A DNA stretch of 64,000 nt, taken from Bacillus sp. NTK071. Its GTDB lineage: Bacteria > Bacillota > Bacilli > Bacillales > Guptibacillaceae. Positions within the stretch are counted from its first letter, which is position 1, and the number at the start of each line of letters is the position of its first letter. The stretch covers positions 558,001 through 622,000 of the forward strand of contig NZ_JAFKOI010000001.1 of the NCBI RefSeq assembly GCF_017303315.1, written 5' to 3'. Below, piece after piece: positions 36,813-47,256 of this stretch. The notes under the pieces are model-generated. The model was not told the DNA's origin. It searched no databases and worked only from the letters and a program-made list of their open reading frames with translations. A program made the translations under genes and the position numbers.

Positions 36813-37054
36813 AATACGTTATTTATAAATTTCAATTACCGTATTGGATATAAAAAAATCAACTAAAAAAGGCTAATTATGTCACATATAGAAGAATAAG
36901 TAGAAAAGAAAAGCTTGATGTAGTAAAGTAAATCTCAAAAGATGTAAGCGTCATCATCGTAATTATTGAAAGATTATCTCCCCAATTTCACCTCGTAAAC
37001 CATCGTCCATGATTAAATTATTGTACTTAATATTACAAAAGAGGGTGTGGTAGG

Positions 37055-38653
37055 ATGCTACGAATGACCAGTTTAACGGTTCATGAGGTGTTAGAAAGAG
37101 AACATTTTAGTCATGCTACTGTGATAGCTGGGCAAGGCGGGTTATCTAGGAAAATCAAGTGGGTTCATGTAATGGAAGTAACAAGTGTTAAGCAATTACT
37201 ACATGGGCAGGAATTAATTTTATCCACGGGCTTTGTTTGGAAAGATAATGTGAAAGTATTTCTATCAATTGTCAAACAACTTATTCAAAGCAAAGCGGCT
37301 GGTCTTTGCATTGAAATTGGTACATATATGGACAGTATTCCCTCTGAAATTATTGACCTTGCAAATCAACAGCAATTTCCCATCATCGTTTTTACGAAAG
37401 AAGTCCGTTTCGTCGATATCACCCAGGATCTTCATTCCCTCTTAATTGCCCATCATTATCAAATGATTTCTGACCTTGAAAAGTTTTCTCAAGAACTTAA
37501 TAATCTTCTATTAGCACCTGGCTGTCTTTATAAAATCCTATCCTATCTCGCTAAAAGGACTGGGATGCAGGTTATCTACAAACCGAAGGAAAGTGAACCT
37601 ATTTTTGCACCTGAAGCAACGGAAGAGAAGAAAGAAACATTTCTTCATTTCCTAACATTTCAACCAGATGGGAAAGGACTTGTTGTTCAACACGTCCGAG
37701 CAATGGATTATCATTTCGCAAATTTAATTCTTGTACCAGATCAACATACATCTGTTTCGGACTATGACATGCTTCTCCTCGATAGAAGTGCAACAGCAAT
37801 TGCTCAATTTTTATTAAGAGAATTGTATATTGAGGAGAAAAAAAGAGCACTTGAAACAGAGTGGCTTTATGACTGGCTTGAAGGAAAGCATTCTGAAGAA
37901 AGAATCCTTTCATACCTTGTTGACTTTGACGAATCTCTCATACCAAGGGGTCTTCAAGTATGTACATGCAAGTTTACAAGGCAGATTGACGCATATACTT
38001 CATCTCAGGTCACATACTTTATGCTGTTAATGCGCTCTGTTTTTGAACAGGAAGGTTTCTTCCTATTATCATTAACAACAAGGAATAAACTCATCATCAT
38101 CGTTCTCAACAGACGGGATGAGTTAACTGTAATGGAGCGTTTAAGAGAGGCGTTTAATCGATTTTTGACTAGCGATATCCTCCAAAAAGAAACTGTACCA
38201 GACGTTGACCAAATAAGTGTAGGTAAACATGTTCGCCTTTTAAAAGAAATGCACAAAAGCTATGAATCTTCGACAGAAACACTTGCAATGAACGACAAGC
38301 TATTGACTCAGTCCTCTAAAGTCATTTACCATGCTGATTTTCATATATATCGAATGATCTATCAATTAGCTAAAGGTAAAGAATTAAATGAATTCATGCA
38401 TGATTATTTAGAACCTGTTTTAAAGTATGACGAGAAGAATAATAGTAATCTTTTAAACACTCTCAAGGTGTATATGTGCTGTAATGGATCCAAAAAGGAA
38501 ACAGCTGAACAATTATTCGTTGTAAGACAAACACTTTACCATCGTTTAGAAAAACTTGAAGAACTGCTGGGTATTGATTTTATGAGCTCGCCCAAACGTC
38601 AAGCTATAGAATTCGCAATACATGCCTATGAGTATTTGAAACGAAACGTCTAA
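37055..38653 (+). CDS. PucR-family transcriptional regulator
   Basis: A 532-residue regulator. Residues about 8-125 are the PucR N-terminal domain (TVHEVLEREHFSHATVIAG, LLHGQELILSTGF, PIIVFTKEVRFVDIT), and the C-terminus carries the PucR-type HTH (LLNTLKVYMCCNGSKKETAEQLFVVRQTLYHRLEKLEEL). PucR proteins activate purine or pyrimidine/hydantoin catabolism genes in response to an intermediate. Position between the preT operon and the aminotransferase operon, all in one direction, makes it the likely regulator of the cluster. Start ATG 37055 follows GAGGGTG. Confidence 0.87.
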   Translation: MLRMTSLTVHEVLEREHFSHATVIAGQGGLSRKIKWVHVMEVTSVKQLLHGQELILSTGFVWKDNVKVFLSIVKQLIQSKAAGLCIEIGTYMDSIPSEIIDLANQQQFPIIVFTKEVRFVDITQDLHSLLIAHHYQMISDLEKFSQELNNLLLAPGCLYKILSYLAKRTGMQVIYKPKESEPIFAPEATEEKKETFLHFLTFQPDGKGLVVQHVRAMDYHFANLILVPDQHTSVSDYDMLLLDRSATAIAQFLLRELYIEEKKRALETEWLYDWLEGKHSEERILSYLVDFDESLIPRGLQVCTCKFTRQIDAYTSSQVTYFMLLMRSVFEQEGFFLLSLTTRNKLIIIVLNRRDELTVMERLREAFNRFLTSDILQKETVPDVDQISVGKHVRLLKEMHKSYESSTETLAMNDKLLTQSSKVIYHADFHIYRMIYQLAKGKELNEFMHDYLEPVLKYDEKNNSNLLNTLKVYMCCNGSKKETAEQLFVVRQTLYHRLEKLEELLGIDFMSSPKRQAIEFAIHAYEYLKRNV

Positions 38654-38764
38654 ATTGTGCACCATGTACAGTGTCTTAACAATCCATGTTACGTTTTGTC
38701 TAATGAAGGATTGCCATTCCATCACCTACAATAGTGATATGAACGAATTAAAGGAGGGCGTGTT

Positions 38765-40231
38765 ATGGCAGTCGTTAAAAAGGAAACAGCTGTGTTAAAA
38801 AACTTTGTGAATGGTGAGTGGGTAAGTTCTAGAAGCAATGAGACCCTGGAGGTACCGAATCCTGCTACAGAGGAAAATTTGGCTTATGTGCCGTTATCAT
38901 CTAAAGAAGATGTTTCTCTTGCTGTGAGTGCTGCTAAGGAGGCTTTTCAGACTTGGAGTAAGGTGCCTGTACCAAAACGCGCTAGAATATTGTTTGCGTA
39001 TCATTCCTTGCTTGTAAAGCATCATGACGAACTAGCCGAGCTAGTTGTAAAAGAAAACGGAAAAAGCTATAAAGAAGCTCACGGTGAAGTACTTAGAGGG
39101 ATTGAATGCGTTGAATTTGCAACCGGTGCACCTTCGTTAATGATGGGTGACAATTTGTCTACTATTGCAGAAACGATTGATTCTGAAATGTATCGCTATC
39201 CTGTAGGTGTAGTAGGGGGCATTACGCCATTTAATTTTCCAATGATGGTTCCACATTGGATGTTTCCACTAGCCATTGCCTGTGGAAATACCTTCGTTCT
39301 AAAACCTTCTGAACGTACGCCTATTCTTGCAAACCGCATGGCAGAATTGCTAACAGAAGCAGGTTTACCAAACGGTGTGTTTAACATAGTTCATGGCGCT
39401 CATGATGTAGTTAACGGACTAATTGAACACGAAGAAGTTAAAGCGATCTCGTTCGTGGGTTCTCAGCCTGTAGCGAAATACGTTTATGAGCAGGCAGCGT
39501 CTAGGGGAAAAAGAGTTCAAGCACTTTCTGGAGCAAAGAATCATCATATCGTTATGCCAGACGCGGACATAGACAAAGCAGTGCAACAGGTTATTAGTTC
39601 TACATTTGGTAGTGCTGGCCAGCGCTGTATGGCTTGTAGTGCTGTAGTCATTATTGGATCAAGTGAGAAGTTTGTTTCTGCATTAAAAGAAAAGGCTGAT
39701 GAACTGAAACTTGGTAATGGATTGGATGATGAGGTGCTATTAACCCCTGTTATTCGTAAGTCACATAGGGAAAAAGTGCTTGGGTATATCGAGAAGGGCT
39801 TAGAGGAAGGAGCAGCCTTAATTCGTGATGGACGAACAGATATACAGACTCATGAAAAAGGAAACTTCCTAGGGCCGACTATATTTGATGAAGTGACACC
39901 TGATATGACAATTGCGAAAGAAGAAATATTTGCCCCCGTGTTAAGTTTATTGCATGCTGATACGCTCGATGACGCTCTAAGTATTCTTAAAAAATCGAGA
40001 TATGGCAATGGAGCGACAATTTATACGAAAGATGCAGGTGCGATACGAAAATTCCGTGAAGAAGCAGATGCTGGAATGCTCGGTGTTAACATTGGTGTAC
40101 CTGCACCTATGGCGTTCTTCCCATTCTCTGGTTGGAAAGATTCTTTCTATGGTGATCTTCATGCTAATGGTAAAGACGGTGTGAATTTCTATACACGTAG
40201 GAAAATGATTACAACCCGCTTTGACTATTAA
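38765..40231 (+). CDS. mmsA: CoA-acylating methylmalonate/malonate-semialdehyde dehydrogenase
   Basis: Last step of the pathway: oxidises malonate semialdehyde (from uracil) to acetyl-CoA or methylmalonate semialdehyde (from thymine) to propionyl-CoA with NAD+ and CoA. The 488-residue ALDH has [18 protein letters not shown], the nucleophile loop [11 protein letters not shown] with its cysteine, and the C-terminal [18 protein letters not shown] specific to the MmsA/IolA group. No activating Glu in the ALDH position is needed in this subgroup. RBS AAAGGAGGG precedes ATG 38765; the transaminase gene follows closely. Confidence 0.92.
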   Translation: MAVVKKETAVLKNFVNGEWVSSRSNETLEVPNPATEENLAYVPLSSKEDVSLAVSAAKEAFQTWSKVPVPKRARILFAYHSLLVKHHDELAELVVKENGKSYKEAHGEVLRGIECVEFATGAPSLMMGDNLSTIAETIDSEMYRYPVGVVGGITPFNFPMMVPHWMFPLAIACGNTFVLKPSERTPILANRMAELLTEAGLPNGVFNIVHGAHDVVNGLIEHEEVKAISFVGSQPVAKYVYEQAASRGKRVQALSGAKNHHIVMPDADIDKAVQQVISSTFGSAGQRCMACSAVVIIGSSEKFVSALKEKADELKLGNGLDDEVLLTPVIRKSHREKVLGYIEKGLEEGAALIRDGRTDIQTHEKGNFLGPTIFDEVTPDMTIAKEEIFAPVLSLLHADTLDDALSILKKSRYGNGATIYTKDAGAIRKFREEADAGMLGVNIGVPAPMAFFPFSGWKDSFYGDLHANGKDGVNFYTRRKMITTRFDY

Positions 40232-40247
40232 TGAGGGAGTGAAAGAT

Positions 40248-41585
40248 ATGCATACAGCTCACGAGAACCTTGCTGGTAAGGACGAGAAGTATGTCTGGCA
40301 TGCTATGCGTCCATTCGATCCAAAGTCTACAATGGTTATTGAGAAGGCGCAGGGCGCCTGGCTAACTGACTATGAAGGGAATCAGTTTCTAGATGCGATG
40401 GCCGGACTATGGTGTGTCAATGTAGGTTATGGCCGTGAGGAACTAGCTGAAGCAGCATACGAGCAACTTAAAACACTCTCTTACTATCCTTTAACACACA
40501 CACATGCTCCTGCGATCAAGCTTGCTGAAAAGTTAAACGAAATGCTTGGTGGAGGATACGTCATTTTTTTCTCTAACAGTGGATCAGAAGCAAATGAAAC
40601 TGCTTTTAAAATTGCGAGACAATATCACGAACAGAATGGTAATGTACATCGAAACAAAATTGTTTCTCGTTATCGTGCCTACCATGGTAATACGATGGGA
40701 TCTCTTGCTGCAACTGGCCAGGCGCAGCGAAAATATAAATACGAACCACTGGGACAGGGATTCTTGCATGTACAGCCACCTGATACGTACCGTGATGCAC
40801 CAAACATGGATGACCACCTTCCATCTGTAAAAGCGGTTGATGATCTAATGACATGGGAATTAAGTGAAACAGTAGCCGCAATGATAATGGAGCCAATCAT
40901 TACAGGTGGCGGAATTATTATGCCACAGCAAGGTTATATGAAAGCTGTTAAAGAAGTGTGTGAAAAACATGGGGCTCTCCTTATATGTGATGAAGTGATC
41001 TGTGGATTTGGAAGAACAGGTAAGCCCTTCGGATTCATGAACTATGATGTAATGCCTGATATCGTTACGATGGCGAAAGGGTTGACGAGTGGATACTTGC
41101 CCTTATCAGCAACTGCTGTGAAAGAAGAAGTGTATGAAGCTTTTAAGGGAAAACAGCAATATGATCATTTCCGACATATAAATACGTTCGGAGGTAATCC
41201 AGCGTCATGTGCGCTTGCATTAAAAAACTTAGAAATTATGGAAACAGAACAGCTCTTTAATCGTTCAAAAGAGTTAGGTGAGAAGCTAAAGAACGAGTTG
41301 CAGAATCGTCTTTCAAAACACCCTAACGTCGGTGATGTAAGAGGTAAAGGACTATTAGTAGGGATTGAACTTGTTGAAGATCGCACAACTAAAAAACCTT
41401 TGGGTGTTACAGAGTTGAATAAAGTGATTGGCTATTGTAAATCACAAGGCGTGATTATAGGTAAAAACGGTGATACTGTTGCAGGATACAATAATGTTCT
41501 TACTATGGCTCCGCCGCTATCAATACAGGAAAAAGATATTGATTTAATCATACAGACAGTTGTCGAAGGATTATTGCAGCTGTAA
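40248..41585 (+). CDS. Class III omega-aminotransferase (beta-alanine / beta-aminoisobutyrate transaminase)
   Basis: PLP enzyme expected to move the amino group from beta-alanine or beta-aminoisobutyrate to pyruvate or 2-oxoglutarate. The 445-residue protein shows SNSGSEANETAFKIARQYH (phosphate site), ICDEVICGFGRTG (PLP aspartate) and TMAKGLTSGYLPLSA with the Schiff-base lysine. Start ATG 40248 is preferred, with GAGGGAGTG upstream; the in-frame ATG 40221 overlaps mmsA. The substrate is inferred from the surrounding pathway, which lacks any other enzyme for this step. Confidence 0.87.
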   Translation: MHTAHENLAGKDEKYVWHAMRPFDPKSTMVIEKAQGAWLTDYEGNQFLDAMAGLWCVNVGYGREELAEAAYEQLKTLSYYPLTHTHAPAIKLAEKLNEMLGGGYVIFFSNSGSEANETAFKIARQYHEQNGNVHRNKIVSRYRAYHGNTMGSLAATGQAQRKYKYEPLGQGFLHVQPPDTYRDAPNMDDHLPSVKAVDDLMTWELSETVAAMIMEPIITGGGIIMPQQGYMKAVKEVCEKHGALLICDEVICGFGRTGKPFGFMNYDVMPDIVTMAKGLTSGYLPLSATAVKEEVYEAFKGKQQYDHFRHINTFGGNPASCALALKNLEIMETEQLFNRSKELGEKLKNELQNRLSKHPNVGDVRGKGLLVGIELVEDRTTKKPLGVTELNKVIGYCKSQGVIIGKNGDTVAGYNNVLTMAPPLSIQEKDIDLIIQTVVEGLLQL

Positions 41586-41611
41586 AGTGCGCCTGAGTGC
41601 GCACTTTTTTT
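41585..41611 (+). terminator. Intrinsic terminator of the mmsA operon
   Basis: AAGTGCGC (41585-41592) pairs perfectly with GCGCACTT (41599-41606), followed by T. It overlaps the last base of the stop codon. Confidence 0.88.
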
Positions 41612-41621
41612 ATTGAATAGT

Positions 41622-41673
41622 TTGACAAATTGTATTATAGTGATACTAATAATGTACATACTAACTGGTTAGT
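41622..41673 (+). promoter_or_regulatory. Promoter with TetR-like operator before the quinone oxidoreductase gene
   Basis: TTGACA (41622-41627), 16-base spacer, TACTAA (41644-41649). Just downstream, ACTAACTGGTTAGT (41660-41673) is a perfect dyad ACTAAC-N2-GTTAGT lying over the transcription start region, the layout of a TetR-family repressor site. No TetR gene is present in the window. Confidence 0.6.
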
Positions 41674-41693
41674 TTATAAAAGGAGGATTAATT

Positions 41694-42677
41694 ATGAAAG
41701 CTATTCAATTAACAGAATTCGGTGGTCCAGAGGTTTTGAAAGTGATTGAGATGGATGTTCCTAAACCAGAGGGGCATGAGGTATTAATTGAGATTAAGGC
41801 GATTGGGGTTAACTATGCAGACACAGCTAGGAGAGAGGGGCAGTATGTTGTAGACACACCTCTTCCATATGTACCAGGATCGGAAGTTGCTGGCGTTGTT
41901 AAGGCAGTTGGGGAAAAGGTTACATCAGTTAAACCTGGTTCAACAGTTGTAACCTTGCTTGGGACGAAGAATGCAACTGGCTATGCTGAATTTACGCTTG
42001 CAGATGAGCGAGGGTTAATTCCAATTCCAGAAGGCATGGATCTTCATCATGCAGTAGCTTTACCTCTCCAAGGACTAAGCGCTTACCACACTTTGAAAAC
42101 GATGGGGCGGTTTGAAAATGGTGAGACCGTTTTAATCCATGCAGCAGCTGGTGGTCTTGGGACAATTGCTGTTCAACTTGCCAGGCTATGGGGAGCAAAG
42201 ACGATTATTGGAACAGCAAGTACTGAAGAAAAACGTAAGCTTGCTTCTGATATAGGAGTAGATGTAACGGTAGATTATACAAAGGAAGGGTGGGAGCAAG
42301 AAGTATTAGCTGCAACAGATGGAAATGGGGTTGATGTCATACTAGAGATGGCTGGAGGAGATGTTTTTTGCAAGTCGTTAAAGTGTCTTGCTCCATTTGG
42401 AAGACTCGTGATTTACGGAGTGGCTAGTGGAGAGCAAAGTCGCTTTTTTCCATCCTCATTAATGGAGAAAAATCAATCTGTTGTTGGATTTTTCCTTCCA
42501 CAAATTATGAGAAAACCTTCTCTCTATCAAAAGAGTCTTGAAGAACTCTTGAATTATATCAAGAGCGGAGAGTTGAAATTAACAATAGGTGGAGTGTATG
42601 ACCTAGAAAAAGCAGCCGATGTACATAGGATGCTTCAAGGAAGAGCAACGAAAGGGAAGCTTATTTTAACACCTTGA
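41694..42677 (+). CDS. NADPH:quinone oxidoreductase (zinc-independent MDR family)
   Basis: A 327-residue medium-chain dehydrogenase/reductase. GVNYADTARREGQY and VPGSEVAGVV are the quinone oxidoreductase substrate-domain motifs, and ILIHAAAGGLGTIAVQLARLWGA-type Rossmann residues (VLIHAAAGGLGTIAVQ) bind NADPH. The zinc-ligand cysteines of alcohol dehydrogenases are missing, as expected for the QOR branch. It is monocistronic, with a consensus promoter and an inverted-repeat operator that suggests induction by an electrophile or lipophilic compound. Confidence 0.88.
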   Translation: MKAIQLTEFGGPEVLKVIEMDVPKPEGHEVLIEIKAIGVNYADTARREGQYVVDTPLPYVPGSEVAGVVKAVGEKVTSVKPGSTVVTLLGTKNATGYAEFTLADERGLIPIPEGMDLHHAVALPLQGLSAYHTLKTMGRFENGETVLIHAAAGGLGTIAVQLARLWGAKTIIGTASTEEKRKLASDIGVDVTVDYTKEGWEQEVLAATDGNGVDVILEMAGGDVFCKSLKCLAPFGRLVIYGVASGEQSRFFPSSLMEKNQSVVGFFLPQIMRKPSLYQKSLEELLNYIKSGELKLTIGGVYDLEKAADVHRMLQGRATKGKLILTP

Positions 42678-42684
42678 TCTTTTG

Positions 42685-42712
42685 AAGGCGACCATACTCA
42701 GGTCGCCTTTTT
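42685..42712 (+). terminator. Intrinsic terminator of the quinone oxidoreductase gene
   Basis: AAGGCGACC (42685-42693) pairs with GGTCGCCTT (42701-42709), followed by T. Confidence 0.88.
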
Positions 42713-42879
42713 TGGTGGTGAATTTCGAGTTTTCATATTCATTGTTATAAAATCTCTAATTTGTATTCACTATGGATACACTTTGTGGTAATTTAGTATT
42801 GCACTGTGTTAATATTCGAAAAATTTTTCGGTGAATTTATCTATTTCAGAAATTTTTTTCGAGAATTTGCTTGAAAGTT

Positions 42880-42927
42880 TTGTGGGCATCGCAACACTGT
42901 GCTAAAATGCCAATGTAAGCGTTTTTT
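42880..42927 (+). promoter_or_regulatory. odhAB promoter with cre-like half-site
   Basis: TTGTGG (42880-42885), 17-base spacer, TGCTAAAAT extended -10 (TAAAAT 42903-42908). TGTAAGCGTTTTTT at 42914-42927 matches the first ten positions of the CcpA cre consensus but not the final CA. Catabolite control of odhAB is therefore only suggested. The rest of the 370-base gap is AT-rich leader with no recognised structure. Confidence 0.5.
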
Positions 42928-43051
42928 TAAAATGAGGTTTTCAAATCACTCAAAGAGTGAAAAGAACTAGTAAGAAATCATGCTTTAGATTGCGTACAAA
43001 TATACTATTTGCGCATGAATTTAGTAAAACCCAGTAGGGAGGTAGCATGCT

Positions 43052-45910
43052 TTGAATACCAAACAGTCCAGAGTGGAACATCAATGGCAAGAATTTTATG
43101 GACCCAACCTTGGCTATGCCATTGAATTATATGAAAAGTACCAGGAAGACCCGGAATCAGTCGATCCGGACATGCGCCAAAAGTTTGAACAGTGGGGACC
43201 ACCACCATCTTCAACAGATGCAGTGGAAACATCTGGCCAACCAGGTAATTTAAAAAAGGTCATTTCAGCAGTTAAACTAGCTGACAACATTCGTACATAT
43301 GGCCATTTAGCTGCAGCAATTAATCCACTAAATAATGAGAAATCTGATCAGAAATTTATGACTCCTAAGAAATACGGTCTTTCTGATGAAGACTTGAAAG
43401 CGATTCCCGCTGAAGTAATCTGGGAAAAAGCGCCTGCAGATATTCAAAATGGCTTGCAGGCTATTAAGCGATTGCAAGATCTATATACAAAGTCCTTATC
43501 TTATGAATTCACTCACGTTCATTCTGAAGATGAGCGTACATGGCTTGACGAAATGGTTGAGAACGATTCCGTAAGCAGAACGTTAACCAACGAAGATCGT
43601 AAAGCACTACTTCGAAGATTAACAGAAGTAGAAGGATTTGAGAAATTTCTTCATAAAACATTTGTCGGTCAGAAACGCTTCTCTATTGAAGGTGTGGACG
43701 CAATGGTACCAATGCTTGATGACGTTATTAAATGTGGTACCAGTGACGGTGCAAAAAACGTAATGATTGGAATGGCTCACCGAGGACGATTAAACGTTCT
43801 TACTCACGTTTTAAATAAGCCATATGAGAAGATCTTCGCAGAATTCCATCATGCACCGAATAAGGAACTTGTTCCATCTGAAGGCTCTATGGGTATTAAC
43901 TATGGCTGGACTGGTGATGTGAAATACCACATGGGTGCAGATCGCAAGTTTGAAGGTTCTGAGACGGCTGAAGCAACCGTTACGCTTGCCAACAATCCGT
44001 CTCACCTTGAGTTTGTAGATCCAGTTGTAGAAGGGTATGCAAGAGCAGCTCAGGAAACTCGTGATAACAAAGGGGAACCTAAGCAAGATTTCCGTAAATC
44101 ATTTGCTATTCTAATTCATGGAGACGCAGCTTTCCCTGGTGAAGGCGTGGTAGCTGAGACGCTTAACTTAAGTCAACTTAAGGGCTATCATACAGGTGGA
44201 ACGATTCATATTATTGCAAATAATCAGCTCGGATTCACAACTGAAAGTTCGGATTCTCGTTCTACCAAGTATGCAAGTGATCTTGCAAAAGGGTATGAGA
44301 TACCAATTGTGCATGTAAATGCGGACGATCCTGAAGCATGTTTAGCTGCAATGCACCTTGCATATGAGTACAGAATGAAGTTCAATAAAGATTTCTTGAT
44401 TGACCTAATTGGATATCGTAGATTTGGTCATAACGAAATGGATGATCCAGCTGTTACCCAACCACATTTATATGAAAAGATTAAAAATCACCCAACAGTA
44501 AGAGCAAGCTATGCAAAGTACCTTACTGAACAGAATGTAATTGATTCTGGCCAGGGTGATCAGATTGATGAAGACGTTCTGAAAGAGTTGCAGGAAGAGT
44601 ACGATAAGGTTGCAAAAGGCGGAGATAGTAAAGGGGATGTGCAAGAGTTACAACCTCCTAAAGAAATTGTTAAAGGCATTCCGTCTATTGATACAGCAGT
44701 CCCTCTTGAAACACTGAAAGACATCAACGATAAGTTACTCATTCGTCCTGATGGCTTTAATGTATATCCAAAGCTCGAGCGTATTTTGAAACGTAGACTT
44801 GATATGCTTGAAGAAGGTGGAAAAGTAGATTGGGCACTTGGTGAAACGCTTGCTTTTGCATCCATCCTTGGTGATGGAACACCAATTCGTATAACTGGCC
44901 AGGATTCTCAGCGCGGAACATTCGCTCAGAGACATCTTGTTCTTCATGATAAAGAAACAGGTGAAACGTTCTGTCCACTTCACGAACTGCCTCAAGCTGA
45001 ATCGTCATTTGCGATTCATAACAGTCCACTTTCAGAGGCGTCTGTTGTTGGCTTTGAATATGGTTATAATGTATTCGCTCCGGAGACGCTTGTAATCTGG
45101 GAAGCACAATATGGTGACTTTGCTAATGCTGCACAAGTTATTTTTGACCAATTTGTTTCAGCAGGTAGAGCAAAATGGGGACAAAAGTCAGGAATGGTGT
45201 TGTTGCTTCCACACGGTTATGAAGGACAAGGCCCTGAACACTCTAGCGGAAGAGTAGAACGTTTCCTTACGCTTGCTGCTGAAAATAACTGGACGGTTGC
45301 GAATCTAACAAGCGCAGCGCAATATTTCCACATTTTACGTAGGCAAGCTGCCATCCTCGAGAAGCAGGAAGTAAGACCGCTTGTCATTATGACACCGAAG
45401 AGTCTACTGCGTAACCAGCGTACCTCATCACCTGGATTTGAATTTAGCCAGGGGCAATTCCTAAGCGTTGTTGAACAAGCTGGCCTTGGCGAAAGCAAAG
45501 AAAAGGTAGAGCGTATTGTACTTTGTACTGGTAAGGTTGCGGTAGATCTTGCTGCTGAAATAGAATCTTCTGAAGAGAATTTTGAATGGTTACATGTGCT
45601 TAGAGTAGAGCAATTATATCCATTCCCTCATGAAGAAGTTAAAAAGATTTTTGAACGTTATTCTAACGTGAAAGAAGTTATCTGGTTGCAGGAAGAACCG
45701 AAAAATATGGGCTCTTGGAATTATATTTCTCCGCGTATAAATGAATCAGCCCCAGAAGGTATAGCTGTTAGCTATGTTGGTCGTCCAGATCGATCAAGTC
45801 CAGCTGGTGGAGAGCCTAACGTGCATAAGAAAGATCAAGAACGAATTATACAAGAAGTATTAGAGCCATCCAAAACTGTTTCCCATCAAGGAGGTAATCG
45901 TCGTGATTGA
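43052..45910 (+). CDS. odhA: 2-oxoglutarate dehydrogenase E1 component
   Basis: TPP-dependent decarboxylase of the TCA cycle complex. The 952-residue chain has the N-terminal [19 protein letters not shown] region, active-site [22 protein letters not shown] motif [16 protein letters not shown] and the C-terminal transketolase-like half ([31 protein letters not shown]). Start TTG 43052 follows GGGAGG; an ATG at 43048 is in another frame and stops at once. The end overlaps odhB by eight bases, indicating translational coupling. Confidence 0.97.
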   Translation: MNTKQSRVEHQWQEFYGPNLGYAIELYEKYQEDPESVDPDMRQKFEQWGPPPSSTDAVETSGQPGNLKKVISAVKLADNIRTYGHLAAAINPLNNEKSDQKFMTPKKYGLSDEDLKAIPAEVIWEKAPADIQNGLQAIKRLQDLYTKSLSYEFTHVHSEDERTWLDEMVENDSVSRTLTNEDRKALLRRLTEVEGFEKFLHKTFVGQKRFSIEGVDAMVPMLDDVIKCGTSDGAKNVMIGMAHRGRLNVLTHVLNKPYEKIFAEFHHAPNKELVPSEGSMGINYGWTGDVKYHMGADRKFEGSETAEATVTLANNPSHLEFVDPVVEGYARAAQETRDNKGEPKQDFRKSFAILIHGDAAFPGEGVVAETLNLSQLKGYHTGGTIHIIANNQLGFTTESSDSRSTKYASDLAKGYEIPIVHVNADDPEACLAAMHLAYEYRMKFNKDFLIDLIGYRRFGHNEMDDPAVTQPHLYEKIKNHPTVRASYAKYLTEQNVIDSGQGDQIDEDVLKELQEEYDKVAKGGDSKGDVQELQPPKEIVKGIPSIDTAVPLETLKDINDKLLIRPDGFNVYPKLERILKRRLDMLEEGGKVDWALGETLAFASILGDGTPIRITGQDSQRGTFAQRHLVLHDKETGETFCPLHELPQAESSFAIHNSPLSEASVVGFEYGYNVFAPETLVIWEAQYGDFANAAQVIFDQFVSAGRAKWGQKSGMVLLLPHGYEGQGPEHSSGRVERFLTLAAENNWTVANLTSAAQYFHILRRQAAILEKQEVRPLVIMTPKSLLRNQRTSSPGFEFSQGQFLSVVEQAGLGESKEKVERIVLCTGKVAVDLAAEIESSEENFEWLHVLRVEQLYPFPHEEVKKIFERYSNVKEVIWLQEEPKNMGSWNYISPRINESAPEGIAVSYVGRPDRSSPAGGEPNVHKKDQERIIQEVLEPSKTVSHQGGNRRD

Positions 45911-47195
45911 AGTTAAAGTACCAGAACTCGCAGAATCCATTACAGAAGGTACCATTTCTCAATGGTTAATCAAAGTAGGCGACAAAGTAGAAAAAGGTGA
46001 CAACCTTGTTGAGCTTGAAACAGACAAAGTTAACATCGAAGTTAGTGCTGAAAACGATGGAGTAATTAAAGAGCTCTTGAAAGAACCTGGAGATAATGTA
46101 GAAGTTGGCGAAATCATTGCTTATTTAGGAGGCAGTGAAGGAGGATCTTCTGTATCAGAAGAACAAGGAAATAATACTGAAAAAGCTGAAGCTAAAAAAG
46201 AAGAAAAAGAGTCATCTGAAGAGGCGAAATCAGAGCAGGAATCGAAAGCTCATGTAGCACCAGAACCTGATCAACAATCTGAGAATGGTCGTACCGTGGC
46301 TTCACCATCAGCTAGAAAACTTGCACGTGAACTTGGCGTTGATTTAAATGAGGTTAAAACGCGTGATCCTCTTGGTCGTGTTCGTCCTGATGATGTGAAA
46401 GCACATGCTGATCAACCGAAACAAAAAGAAACTCCAAAGCAGGAGAACAAACAAGAAAAACAAGAAAAGAAGCAACCAGAAGCTAATGAAGGTAAGCCAG
46501 TAGAACGCGTGAAAATGTCTCGCCGTCGTCAAACGATTGCGAAGCGTCTTGTTGAAGTTCAGCATACAGCAGCAATGCTTACGACATTCAACGAAGTAGA
46601 CATGACAGCGATTATGGAGCTTCGTAAACGCCGTAAAGACAAGTTCCTTGAAGATAACGATGTAAAGCTTGGTTTTATGTCTTTCTTTACAAAAGCAGTT
46701 GTAGGAGCTCTTAAAAAGTATCCTCGTCTAAATGCAGAGATTCAAGATACTGATATTGTGTTGAAGAAATTCTATGATATCGGTATTGCAGTTGGAGCTG
46801 AAGAAGGACTTGTTGTTCCTGTCGTACGTGACGCAGATAAACTTTCATTCGCTGGGATTGAACAGGAAATTGGCAATCTTGCGAAGAAAGCCCGTGACAA
46901 TAAATTGAAACTTGATGAGTTGCAGGGTGGATCGTTCACAATTACAAACGGTGGTATTTTTGGGTCTATGCTTTCGACTCCAATTCTAAATGCACCTCAA
47001 GTAGGAATCCTTGGAATGCATAAGATTCAATGGCGCCCTGTTGCGATTGATCAAGAGCGAATGGAAAATCGTCCTATGATGTATATCGCTCTTTCTTACG
47101 ATCACCGTATCGTAGATGGTGGGGAAGCTGTTAGTTTCCTTGCAAAAATTAAAGAACTTCTTGAAGATCCAGAACAACTTCTTCTTGAAGGATAA
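45903..47195 (+). CDS. odhB: 2-oxoglutarate dehydrogenase E2 (dihydrolipoyl succinyltransferase)
   Basis: Core acyltransferase of the complex. Residues 1-76 are the lipoyl domain with the lipoylated lysine in ETDKVNIEV; a charged, E/K/Q-rich linker follows, then the E1/E3-binding domain ([16 protein letters not shown]...GRVRPDDV) and the catalytic domain with [13 protein letters not shown] (HxxxD). Start GTG 45903 with AAGGAGG upstream lies inside the odhA end. The E3 subunit is not encoded here and is presumably shared with pyruvate dehydrogenase. Confidence 0.96.
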   Translation: MIEVKVPELAESITEGTISQWLIKVGDKVEKGDNLVELETDKVNIEVSAENDGVIKELLKEPGDNVEVGEIIAYLGGSEGGSSVSEEQGNNTEKAEAKKEEKESSEEAKSEQESKAHVAPEPDQQSENGRTVASPSARKLARELGVDLNEVKTRDPLGRVRPDDVKAHADQPKQKETPKQENKQEKQEKKQPEANEGKPVERVKMSRRRQTIAKRLVEVQHTAAMLTTFNEVDMTAIMELRKRRKDKFLEDNDVKLGFMSFFTKAVVGALKKYPRLNAEIQDTDIVLKKFYDIGIAVGAEEGLVVPVVRDADKLSFAGIEQEIGNLAKKARDNKLKLDELQGGSFTITNGGIFGSMLSTPILNAPQVGILGMHKIQWRPVAIDQERMENRPMMYIALSYDHRIVDGGEAVSFLAKIKELLEDPEQLLLEG

Positions 47196-47204
47196 GTTAG
47201 AGGT

Positions 47205-47237
47205 AGAACCTGAATCCGAGTGATTCAGGTTCTTTTC
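47205..47237 (+). terminator. Intrinsic terminator of odhAB
   Basis: AGAACCTGAATC (47205-47216) pairs perfectly with GATTCAGGTTCT (47222-47233), five-base loop, then TTTTCT. Confidence 0.9.
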
Positions 47238-47256
47238 TCAAAAGTGGGGAATTAGA

